A stretch of 64,000 nucleotides of DNA. Origin: Bacteroidales bacterium. Lineage in GTDB: Bacteria; Bacteroidota; Bacteroidia; Bacteroidales; VadinHA17. Both the position numbers and the translations under genes were made by a program. The stretch is from assembly GCA_016709865.1 (NCBI GenBank), contig JADJLX010000006.1, forward strand, positions 186,001 to 250,000, written 5' to 3'. The notes under the pieces are model-generated. The model saw nothing but the letters and a program-made list of their open reading frames with translations, did no database searches and was not told the origin of the DNA. Positions 15,658 through 24,099 of the stretch are shown piece after piece; the stretch's first letter is position 1, and each line of letters starts with the position of its first letter.

Positions 15658-18056
15658 ATGAACCGCTTAATCAATACTACACTTCGCAACCACAAAAGGA
15701 AACCAGTCTATTCAATAATAACCTTCACAGGATTCACCTTCGGTATTGCAGCCAGTCTTCTTATTTATATCTGGGTTTATAATGAGCTGAGTTATGAAAA
15801 ATTTCACCCTGATTATCAGCGGATTTACCGGGTCCTGACTCTGTCTAAACAAGGGGATCAGATTGTAAAATCCCCATATTGCTATCGGCCTCTTGCCAAA
15901 ACTATGAAAATGGATTATCCTCAGATCGAATATGCGACTTATATCAGTTACAGTTCTGAAGACTCTCCTCTTAAACAGGAATCAGGCGAAACAAAAATTG
16001 AAGCAAGAATGTGCTGGACATCAGAGGACTTTTTTAAGATATTCGAGGGATTTATGTTTACAGAAGGATCTGCCGAATCGGCCTTCACAAAACCTGACAA
16101 TATTGTCCTTTCTGAGAAAATTGCCAGAAAAATCTTCGGTGACCAGCCTGCAATTGGGAAAGTCCTGATTAGTGATAAATACACAAAAGAAGTCTATACA
16201 GTTGGAGGCGTAGTAAGAATTCCTGAGCAGAGCCATATTGATTTCGGTTTCATGTTATCTGAACAGAAGAGCAGATACTCTGTGTACTCAAATAACTGGG
16301 GAGATAAAGGATTTACAAGGGTTTATATCAAACTGAATAAGGATGCCCAAATAGATGAACATTTCCTTTCTGAGATAACAAATCACATTGGCAGGTACAA
16401 CAAAATTACCGACAAGCTAATGTTTCAGCCCCTGGCAGATATACATCTTTATTCTGATTATCCGGAAGATTATTACAGTAAGAATCCTGGCAACGCCAAA
16501 TATGTCTGGATTTTTTCAGGACTTGCAATTATAATAATTCTCATGGCAGCTCTTAACTTTTCTGCAATCTCAATTGCCCGTTCTTCGGAACGATCTATTG
16601 AGATCGGGATAAGAAAAGTAACCGGGGGGAGCAGAATTAGTATAATAAGTCAATTTATGGCAGAATCAGTGATGCAGACCTTTGCAGCAGCATTTGTTGC
16701 TCTTTTTATTGTATGGCTTTTGCTTCCACTTTTTAATACCTTATCATTAAAAACACTGACACTTAATCTTTCCCCTGCACTTGTTATGAACCTTTTTCTT
16801 CTGACATTCCTTGTAGGTATTATTTCAGGTATCTATCCTTCATTATATTTGTCATCGTTTAATCCTATAGGCATTTTCAGAGGTGGATCAATATCCGGGT
16901 CAAGAAGTAACTTTATCAGGATATTAGTCACAGTTCAGTTCTCAATTGCAATCTTCTTTATTTTAGCAACACTGATTTTTATTAAGCAACTGAACTATAT
17001 TCATAATAAAGACCTTGGAATTGTTGAGAAGAATATTGTTGTTATACCAACCGGATTATGGTATGGGAATAAACACTTTAAAGAAGAACTTTTACAAAAC
17101 CCACAAATACTAAGTGTTTCTGCCAGTGTAACAGCTCCTGTAGATTTTGCTTGGAGACAGGGTATACCACTTAATAGTCAGGGTCGTACAGATACTATAC
17201 AGGCAAATCTCTTTTGGGCAGATGAGGATTTTGCAAAAACATACGGGTTGGAAGTTAAAAAGGGGCAGTTCCTCCAGATGGATAACAGCGCCTACTGGGC
17301 TGAAATGGAAAAGTCCGGTAAACTTAGAAAAGCTGGATTAGATTATACTGTGTCAATTCCGATGGTTATAAACGAAACTGCAGAAAAGATGCTCGGATTT
17401 GATGATCCTATAGGCCAGAGGCTGGGAAATAATGTGATTGTGGGAGTTGTGAAAGATTTTCATTACAGACCATTGCATTACCCTATTGGTCCTTTAGTAA
17501 TAACAAATAATCCGGAGACAATTCAAACAATGAATGTTAGGATCGATCCGGCAAAATTTCCGAGACTCTTGATTATATCAGGAAGATATATAAGAAACAC
17601 AGGGATGACAGAGAGTTTTTGTATCGCTTTTTTGACGACCTGCTTGAAGAAAAATATAGTGCAGAAACAAGACTTAGAAACATTACAATCGCTTTTTCTA
17701 TTCTGGCAATTGTAATTTCTGTACTTGGAATCCTTGGAATGGCCATCTTTTCAATTGATCGCAGAACAAAGGAGATAGGAATCAGAAGGGTTGCCGGAGC
17801 AAAGAATTCCGAAATACTATTACTCCTGAATAAGGAATTCATAAAATGGGTAGTTGTTGCTTTTATTATTGCTGCACCGGTATCTTGGGTCATTATGAAT
17901 AACTGGCTGCAGAATTTTGTGTACAAAACTGAACTCAGCTGGTGGATATTTATCGTTGCAGGCCTGTTTGCCACATTAATAGCGCTTATAACTGTAAACT
18001 GGCAGAGCTGGCGCGCTGCAACAAGAAATCCGGTGGAGGCATTGAGATATGAGTAA
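15658..18056 (+). pseudogene. FtsX-like ABC permease (4 of 4), frameshifted
   Basis: The first frame runs from ATG 15658 and keeps family sequence to about base 17552, then becomes unrelated and stops at 17715. The rest of the protein continues in another frame from about 17553 (KISETLDYIRKIYKK, DREFLYRFFDDLL) to 18056. One missing base in the A/T run at 17553-17559 explains this; with it restored the product is about 799 residues with two FtsX-like units, loop motifs IGIRKVTGGS and IGIRRVAGAK, and the shared end WRAATRNPVEALRYE. The downstream part is otherwise intact, so the lesion is very recent, a sequencing or assembly error, or less likely a programmed shift. As read, the product lacks its last three TM segments. 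Confidence 0.8.
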
Positions 18057-18687
18057 GTTTCCTGAAATATTGAAACATGAGCTAACGAAGAAGCTTCCCG
18101 GCACAGAAGTGCAATGGGAAATGGCCTCTTCAGACAGAATGATACAGAATTTCCCAAGAGTCCCGGGACCAGATGCACGTGTTGCCGCGGTACTTATTCT
18201 GCTTTATCCTGATAAAGGCTCTGTGCATACAGTGTTCATGCAACGACATAATTATGACGGGGTTCATGGCGGACAGATAAGTTTCCCCGGAGGAAAAAAG
18301 GAGGAGGCTGATAAAGACATTATACAAACCGCACTCCGCGAAGCTGTGGAAGAGACAGGTGTTGACCCGGAAGGAATAAGTGTATTGGGTACACTTACTC
18401 CTCTTTTCATACCTGTAAGTAATATGATTGTTACTCCCGTGGTTGCCTGGAAAGATAAGAAACCAGACTTTAACCATCAACCCGAAGAGGTAGTCTTCCT
18501 CATAAATGCTGAACTCAAAAGATTTCTCGAGCCTTCAATTATAAAGACAAAACCCTTTGAAATAAGACATGAAATGATCAATGTAAAGTACTTTGATTAT
18601 GACGGACATGTGATATGGGGTGCAACTGCAATGATACTTAATGAGTTGCTAGTTATTATAAAAAATGGAAAAATCATGTTGTGCTAA
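18049..18687 (+). CDS. Nudix hydrolase, CoA pyrophosphatase (NudL-like)
   Basis: A 212-residue Nudix protein. The region HNYDGVHGGQISFPGGKK followed by ALREAVEETG is the extended UPF0035-type signature plus Nudix box that marks coenzyme A pyrophosphatases (NudL/PCD1/NUDT7), which split CoA and its derivatives into phosphopantetheine and 3',5'-ADP. The glutamates of REAVEE should bind the metal. The start overlaps the end of the frameshifted permease by 8 bases, so the genes may be co-transcribed, although the functions look unrelated. Family assignment is firm; the exact substrate is inferred from the extended signature. Confidence 0.85.
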   Translation: MSKFPEILKHELTKKLPGTEVQWEMASSDRMIQNFPRVPGPDARVAAVLILLYPDKGSVHTVFMQRHNYDGVHGGQISFPGGKKEEADKDIIQTALREAVEETGVDPEGISVLGTLTPLFIPVSNMIVTPVVAWKDKKPDFNHQPEEVVFLINAELKRFLEPSIIKTKPFEIRHEMINVKYFDYDGHVIWGATAMILNELLVIIKNGKIMLC

Positions 18688-18712
18688 AGCCCTTATTTTC
18701 ATATACTTTGAA

Positions 18713-18958
18713 CCGTTGGCTGAAGCCAAGGCAATTTGGACACATAAGAAAATTCTTATATTATTTGAAAATCTTATAATAAGGAATTGTCTAATTCCCT
18801 TAATATCAATCTAAATCATATAAATAAATTGCTGACCTTTGGCTGAAGCCAACGGCAATCTGGACACATAAGAGAATTCATTTAATATTGGGTAATATTA
18901 TGAAAGAGAATTGCCTGATTCCCTTATTATCAATCTGAATCATATGAATAAATTGCTG
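18713..18958. repeat. Imperfect direct repeat of about 124 bases, two copies
   Basis: Copy one (18713-18834) and copy two (18837-18958) both begin with TTGGCTGAAGCCAA, continue with GGACACATAAGA, a hairpin around AATTCCCTT, and end with AAATTGCTG. They differ at scattered sites and in a more divergent middle. They fill most of the 341-base space between the convergent Nudix and lytic transglycosylase genes, where no convincing reading frame was seen. Confidence 0.75.
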
Positions 18959-19010
18959 TTGGCTTCAGCCAACGGTTTAAGGAGTCTCTGACAAAAGGGA
19001 CTTTAGTCCC
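18959..19010. repeat. Two palindromes with CTTnAG cores
   Basis: TTGGCTTCAGCCAA at 18959-18972 and GGGACTTTAGTCCC at 18997-19010. The first is close to the inverse of the palindrome opening each 124-base repeat copy. Both lie beyond the end of the lytic transglycosylase gene and could act as transcription-ending hairpins, although no T-run follows. Confidence 0.55.
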
Positions 19011-19028
19011 AAATGATCTGCCGGAAAC

Positions 19029-20468
19029 TTATTTTATTTTTTCCTCAGGGATAATGTTCTTGTAATGCTCATAGCGGTTTATCACCTGTGAGACAAAGGC
19101 AACAGATTCAGTTCCCCTGAAATATCCGTTTTTGACGACCTCATCATTAAAATATTTCGGCTCTGATTTCTTCAAAAGCCAGACAGCAACATTGCCATCC
19201 CACTTATGCGGATCCATACCATGCTTCTCAGCAAGCTTCATCGCATCAAGAACATGTCCCGGACCAGCATTATATGCAGCCAGTATGAAATTTATCCTTT
19301 CTTTCTCGTCCGGTATTTTTGAATCGAAAATGGAATGCAGCCAGTTTATATATTCTATACCTGCCTTCATATTGCTTTCAGGTGAAGCGGTTATATCAAT
19401 ACCGAAATTCTCACCTGTTAAAGGCATTATCTGCATAAGTCCGATTGCACCGGCACCCGACTCAACATCGGGATCGAAACGTGATTCCTGACAGATGAGA
19501 GAGGCAAGAAGACGCCAATCCCAGTCTATACGGCCGCTGTACTTCTTTATCATGTCGTCGTAACGCGAGACCTTCCCTGTACTTAAAGCATAATAATCGC
19601 TCCTGACAATCATACTCGACCGGGAGTTCCTGAAATACTTTGCATAAAGAAGAGCATATGATCCCGTCTTCTTGTATGAGGTGATCCAGTGATTAAGCTC
19701 ATGCAGAAGCTTTTCAGAGTTCTCTTTTCTTACTCCCCAGGCCAGATTCTGAGGGAAACTGACAGGAGTTGCTATGTCTATATCGCGATAGTAGGTGGCA
19801 TTAACCATGGCTATATTCTCGTCACATACTGTATAGTCAATCAATCCCTCAGCCACGTTCCTGATCAGCTTTTCAGAATCAAAAGGTACTTCAATAATGT
19901 TAATAGAATCACCAAGTTCGGATGCCAGAGTCTCCAGACGCTCAACATGTGAAGAGCCTGCCTGTACATAGATCGTTTTCCTGGCCAGACCCAGCTGGTT
20001 CCTGATAAGCTTTTTGTCAACGGCATCAGCAGTCAATGAGCGCCAGTTACGCGGTTTTCGCTGTACAAGTACTTGTCTTGTTTCATCAATGGGCTCAGTA
20101 AAAAGGATATCTTTTTTCCTTGAGGAATTAACTGTAAGACCAGTTGCGACAAGATCTGCTTTTCCTGTATTTAGCAACTCAAAAGCATTATCGAGCTGGT
20201 TTTCAGAAATAATCTCAAGATCAATACCAATATTATCAGAGAATGACTTAAGCAACTCGTAATTAAACCCCATTGGCTCGCCCTTGTAAATGAAGTAATT
20301 AGTTGAATTAAAATCAGTTACTGCGATTAACTTACCTCTGCTCCTTATCGAATCAAGATCGAAAGAGTTATATCTGGCAGTGTTGGTTTCTGAGCCTGGA
20401 TTCAGGTAGGAACATGATGTTAAAACTGTTCCAAGTAAAAGAAATAGAATGAAGAACTTTTTTATCAA
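19029..20468 (-). CDS. mltF: MltF-like membrane-bound lytic transglycosylase
   Basis: A 479-residue lipoprotein: signal sequence with lipobox LTSC (Cys 19), a periplasmic solute-binding domain of the SBP_bac_3 type (about 45-270), and a transglycosylase SLT domain (about 300-450). The catalytic glutamate is near residue 328 in ICQESRF, followed by the family motifs AIGLMQIMP and AAYNAGPGHV. This domain pair is that of MltF, which cleaves the MurNAc-GlcNAc bond to give anhydro-muropeptides and is modulated by its binding domain. It probably sits in the outer membrane facing the periplasm. It is a single gene behind its own promoter and converges on the Nudix gene. Confidence 0.9.
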   Translation of the reverse strand: MIKKFFILFLLLGTVLTSCSYLNPGSETNTARYNSFDLDSIRSRGKLIAVTDFNSTNYFIYKGEPMGFNYELLKSFSDNIGIDLEIISENQLDNAFELLNTGKADLVATGLTVNSSRKKDILFTEPIDETRQVLVQRKPRNWRSLTADAVDKKLIRNQLGLARKTIYVQAGSSHVERLETLASELGDSINIIEVPFDSEKLIRNVAEGLIDYTVCDENIAMVNATYYRDIDIATPVSFPQNLAWGVRKENSEKLLHELNHWITSYKKTGSYALLYAKYFRNSRSSMIVRSDYYALSTGKVSRYDDMIKKYSGRIDWDWRLLASLICQESRFDPDVESGAGAIGLMQIMPLTGENFGIDITASPESNMKAGIEYINWLHSIFDSKIPDEKERINFILAAYNAGPGHVLDAMKLAEKHGMDPHKWDGNVAVWLLKKSEPKYFNDEVVKNGYFRGTESVAFVSQVINRYEHYKNIIPEEKIK

Positions 20469-20510
20469 AGGTGTTGTATTAGTTAAACACTTGCTTTTTT
20501 AAAATGGGTG

Positions 20511-20541
20511 CAAAGATACAACAATTTTTTTAATCATAAAA
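20511..20541 (-). promoter_or_regulatory. Promoter of the mltF-like gene
   Basis: On the minus strand TTTT, 19 bases, then TATCTTTG: an exact -7 box and a one-mismatch -33 box at standard spacing. The leader to ATG 20468 would be about 36 bases. The -33 box lies inside the end of the upstream porin gene. Confidence 0.6.
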
Positions 20542-22461
20542 TGTCCAGGCAAGACCGTAACGGAACATCCTGACATTCATGGGATAAGAGGGGATCATAT
20601 CATACTTGTAACCCATGAGTTTTGCGTTCATATGATCGAGCATTACAAAGACCCTTGTCCTCTTAACTTTAAAGTTAAGGAAGAGATTTACAAACGGGTA
20701 GTTTCCTGTACTTATCTGATCCTGCCTGTAGAACCTGCCGATAGCTGGCATGTAGGCATAAGGATGATACATTGTATTATATGTTGCATCGGCTCCGACC
20801 TGCAGATTCAGCCTTCCGTTTGTAGATTCAAATCTGAATAGATGCTCGAAGTAAGCAGCTGACCGGGTTGTTGCAAGAGGCAAATCGATAATTTCAGGAT
20901 TGCTGCTTTTCTGAAGTATCAGGTCTGTAGCCAGGTGGAACTTCCATAGGTGCAGATCTTTGCTCAGGGTAACTGCTGCTATTGAGATACCTCCCGAGTG
21001 TTGGGACGGAGTGGCATCAGGACCGAAATCGGTGTAGTTATCAATTATGGCATAATTGAATTTGAGTTCAGCTTTCCGGGCAGGATATGAGAATCTTGTA
21101 CCAATGTCCGCACGGATTTCTTTATCCAGATTGTTAGACCATTTAAAGTGATTACTACCCCAGTTCTCATACCAGAACGAAGGCTGTCTGGTCAAAAGTC
21201 CGCCGGTAATAAGCCACACGGCGCGACCTTTTTTCCAATCGAACGATTTTGAAATTTCACCATTTAGTATCACATCACCTGACCTGTATCCGGTAAGGAA
21301 AAGTTCCCCGGTTGCCAGCCAGCGGAAATTATCACCAATATTATTATACAATCTGCCAACAAGGACATTATTACTTCTGTTCCAGACAACAGTATCACCT
21401 TTCAGTAAAGAATCCTTCATGGGAACGATCTGGCTGTACTTAAACATCTCATTTCTGATGCCAACACCACCTCCAAGCCTGAATTTACGTGCTTCACTTG
21501 TGGTAAAATCGAACCTGAGTGTATTCATTACACTTCTTGAATAAAGTGAGTCGAATGTTACTTTTTTATTAATGTAAATAGTATCATAGAAGCCTGATCC
21601 GGGTGAGTTATCAGAGTAAGTTCTCTTGTTTGATTCGAGAGTGAAAATATGTGAAAACGTTCCGCTCAAACCCAGTAAGCCTGTTTTTTCCTGAGGAATG
21701 GTATCTGCTTTATTAACAGGTTTACTGCCAATCGTATAACGCTGAACAAGCAGCAGGTTTCTGTTCTTAAGGAAACTGGTTGCTTTGTTAAGTGCTCCCA
21801 GATTTACAGGCACTTCCCTGGTCTTGGTATTCTCTTTTTCCAGTTCCTTAACGTCTGTTATGCCTCCGTTCTCGTATGAAACCAGATTATTCACTCCGGC
21901 TGAGAAATAGAGTTTGTATCTATCTCCGGTGTAAGAGGAGAAGAAGGTAAAGTCCTTATTTTCTGCTCTCTGGTAATTATACTGACCCAGACTATAAATA
22001 ATATCATAGATTAGTCCGAAGTTCAGAAAACGGTTTACATTCTGCGAATGCCGTATCCTGAAAGTCTGTTCTGAAGTCTCACGCGGCCCTGCGAAACTCC
22101 ACACAAGCTCACTGAAAGGCTTCTGTGTATTCATAAAAACAGCCCGTTCAGGAAGAAACAGGAAAGGGTAATAATTGCTTGTAAGAAATCTGTCAGGATC
22201 GGTAACCCGGTCAAAAAAACTGAACTGATAGAATGGCAGTCCGTAGTTGCCAAGAGTAGCATTTACCGGAGAGAACCTGTCGGCTGTCCTGAATCGATGG
22301 AAGAATGAAAAGACAGTATCAAATGGGAGGGCTACTTCTTCAGAAAAATCCCGGGAGAGTGACCATTGCTTTATAATCTTATGTTTTACAGTATCCTGCT
22401 TCTGCGCAAAAATGCCAGAGGATAAAAAGAGAAACAGTACTATAAAGGTGAATCTTATCAT
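20530..22461 (-). CDS. Putative outer-membrane porin (Porin_10-like beta-barrel)
   Basis: A protein of about 643 residues with a signal peptide (MIRFTFIVLFLFLSSGIFA, cut before QKQD) and, from about residue 70, alternating polar/aromatic strands throughout, ending in RYGLAWTFYD, with an aromatic residue near the carboxyl end as in outer-membrane barrels. Its size and the opening FHRFRTADRFSPVNATLGN fit the Bacteroidota putative-porin family. The open frame extends upstream to 22500, but ATG 22461 begins the signal peptide directly and is chosen; a possible promoter lies only just upstream. Function as a channel is inferred. Confidence 0.75.
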   Translation of the reverse strand: MIRFTFIVLFLFLSSGIFAQKQDTVKHKIIKQWSLSRDFSEEVALPFDTVFSFFHRFRTADRFSPVNATLGNYGLPFYQFSFFDRVTDPDRFLTSNYYPFLFLPERAVFMNTQKPFSELVWSFAGPRETSEQTFRIRHSQNVNRFLNFGLIYDIIYSLGQYNYQRAENKDFTFFSSYTGDRYKLYFSAGVNNLVSYENGGITDVKELEKENTKTREVPVNLGALNKATSFLKNRNLLLVQRYTIGSKPVNKADTIPQEKTGLLGLSGTFSHIFTLESNKRTYSDNSPGSGFYDTIYINKKVTFDSLYSRSVMNTLRFDFTTSEARKFRLGGGVGIRNEMFKYSQIVPMKDSLLKGDTVVWNRSNNVLVGRLYNNIGDNFRWLATGELFLTGYRSGDVILNGEISKSFDWKKGRAVWLITGGLLTRQPSFWYENWGSNHFKWSNNLDKEIRADIGTRFSYPARKAELKFNYAIIDNYTDFGPDATPSQHSGGISIAAVTLSKDLHLWKFHLATDLILQKSSNPEIIDLPLATTRSAAYFEHLFRFESTNGRLNLQVGADATYNTMYHPYAYMPAIGRFYRQDQISTGNYPFVNLFLNFKVKRTRVFVMLDHMNAKLMGYKYDMIPSYPMNVRMFRYGLAWTFYD

Positions 22462-22467
22462 CAGCCG

Positions 22468-22501
22468 CAAATATAGAAAATAGAAATCCATTAACCACAA
22501 A
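22468..22501 (-). promoter_or_regulatory. Possible promoter of the porin gene
   Basis: On the minus strand TTTG, 22 bases, then TATATTTG, an exact -7 box with spacing one base longer than usual. It ends seven bases before ATG 22461, so the mRNA would be leaderless or nearly so. The -33 box lies in the edge of the neighbouring repeat array. Confidence 0.4.
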
Positions 22502-22594
22502 GGTCACGAAGGATTAACACGAAGGGCACAAAGAGAACTGTCATAAATTATCCCTTTGCGTCCTTTGTGATACCTTTGTGTACTTTGTGGTTAA
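22491..22594. repeat. Hairpin of CACAAAGG-type near-repeats
   Basis: The left arm carries ACCACAAAGG, CACGAAGG, CACGAAGGG and CACAAAG; the right arm carries the inverse (CTTTGCG, CCTTTGTG, CCTTTGTG, CTTTGTGG), closing with TTAACC at one end and GGTTAA at the other. The spacing of units is about 9-11 bases. The element fills the 141-base gap between ftsZ and the porin gene and could mark the end of the dcw transcript. Confidence 0.7.
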
Positions 22595-22602
22595 AAAAAA
22601 TC

Positions 22603-24084
22603 CTAATCTACATTATCATTCAGGTATGCGTTGTTCTCACGAAGAACAGGCTCGTCGTTATCTCCCGAAGTTAAAGTGAATTTGGATGTCTTGCTTTCTG
22701 CAGCGCTATCGCCGCCGCCAATTGCCATATTACGCCTTACATATGCCGGTACATCTTCGAAAGTGTCGATATTCTCTTTCATCGTTTTATTCGATAGTCC
22801 CTCCTTCTTGAGCATGTTCTGTATATGTTTCACCTTCCTCAGTGTAGCTTCAGGCTTTTCTCCCGAATCCTCATAATCCTGATTTCTCTGACGATTCGAT
22901 TCATTGAAGTTCTCACTTTGTTCAAGATTGAAATCCAGCATCCCCTGCTCTTCCTCGAAATCGGTAATAATAGACTTCTTTCCTTTCTCATGAACAGAAA
23001 AGACATCATTCCCTGTTTCAGGTATGATGCGGCTTGGAATTGCATTCTTATTAGAAAGAAGTTCGACCTTCGATGGTTTCTTGGGTTTATAGGGCTGAAA
23101 AATACTGTTCGATTCAAATCCGGTAGCAATAACAGTCACACTGATCTCCTCATTGAGAGTATCATCCTTTGAAAGACCACGTATAATTAAAGCATCATCC
23201 GATGCTGCCTCATACATATAATCTGTTATCTCTCCAAGCTCATCCATTGTCAGTTCATGCTCACCTGTTCCTGAAGAAATATTTATAAGTATACTGTTGG
23301 CTCCGGTTACATCATTTGAGTTAAGTAATGGAGAAGAAAGAGCATTCTCTATTGCCTTTATTGCCCTGTTTTCGCCCGACGCTTTACCCATTCCCATAAT
23401 GGATACACCCGAGTTTTTCATTACTGTCTCAACATCGGCAAAATCAACATTTATATAGCCGGTCACAGTGATAATCTCAGCAATTCCTTTCACTGCTGTT
23501 GTAAGTATATCGTCTGCTTTTGCAAAAGCTGTCGATACAGGCTGATTACCGTAGATCTCTCTGAGCTTCTCATTATTAATCACGAGCAGCGAGTCAACAT
23601 GGTCTTTCAGCTCAGTAACACCATCGATAGCCTGACGGATACGTACCTTACCTTCGGATTTAAAAGGGATAGTTACAACAGCAATTGTAAGTAATCCTGC
23701 ATCCTTACAGGCTTTGGCAATCACCGGTGTAGCTCCGGTTCCTGTACCTCCGCCCATACCAGTGGTAATAAAAACCATCTTGGTATTACCTGATAAGGCA
23801 TCCATAACATCATCGATATTTTCGATGGCTGCCTGCCGTCCGACCTCCGGTTTGCTGCCGGCCCCCCTGCCTTCGGTGAGTGACTCGCCGATCTGAACCT
23901 TAATAGGTACCTGACTCTTTGTAAGTGCCTGATGATCGGTATTGCAAACCACAAAGTTCACATCCCTGATCCCTTTCTCAAACATGTGGTTAACAGCATT
24001 ATTGCCGCCGCCACCAATTCCGAGAACTTTAATAATCGACGATCTCTCTACAGGCAGATCAAAGTTCATTATATCGTCTGACAT
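22603..24084 (-). CDS. ftsZ: Cell division protein FtsZ
   Basis: A 493-residue tubulin-like GTPase that forms the division ring on the inner face of the membrane. Visible are the nucleotide-binding GIGGGGNNAVNHM at about 22-34, the tubulin signature GMGGGTGTGATP near 109, and the T7-loop motif VDFADVETVM. An acidic linker of about 100 residues follows the GTPase core, then the conserved tail peptide DVPAYVRRNMAI, which in this phylum docks with FtsA. Unusually some 30 further residues follow that peptide. It is the last gene of the dcw cluster, 15 bases after ftsA. Confidence 0.98.
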   Translation of the reverse strand: MSDDIMNFDLPVERSSIIKVLGIGGGGNNAVNHMFEKGIRDVNFVVCNTDHQALTKSQVPIKVQIGESLTEGRGAGSKPEVGRQAAIENIDDVMDALSGNTKMVFITTGMGGGTGTGATPVIAKACKDAGLLTIAVVTIPFKSEGKVRIRQAIDGVTELKDHVDSLLVINNEKLREIYGNQPVSTAFAKADDILTTAVKGIAEIITVTGYINVDFADVETVMKNSGVSIMGMGKASGENRAIKAIENALSSPLLNSNDVTGANSILINISSGTGEHELTMDELGEITDYMYEAASDDALIIRGLSKDDTLNEEISVTVIATGFESNSIFQPYKPKKPSKVELLSNKNAIPSRIIPETGNDVFSVHEKGKKSIITDFEEEQGMLDFNLEQSENFNESNRQRNQDYEDSGEKPEATLRKVKHIQNMLKKEGLSNKTMKENIDTFEDVPAYVRRNMAIGGGDSAAESKTSKFTLTSGDNDEPVLRENNAYLNDNVD

Positions 24085-24099
24085 AGCTTTGATTTTTAA

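Noticed and set aside
3842..18056. A bacteriocin or antibiotic-resistance (BceAB-like) locus
   Set aside because: Permeases are two-unit types with two periplasmic domains rather than the BceB layout, the kinase is NtrB-like, and there is no ATPase or precursor peptide gene.
17573..18178. A 201-codon open frame on the minus strand under the fourth permease and Nudix genes
   Set aside because: It lies antisense to strongly conserved FtsX and Nudix sequence and its translation shows no recognisable domain; the open frame is a by-product of the sense codons.
22491..22594. A conventional rho-independent terminator for ftsZ
   Set aside because: Arms are long but imperfect, units are repeats, and on the ftsZ strand the T-run precedes rather than follows the hairpin.
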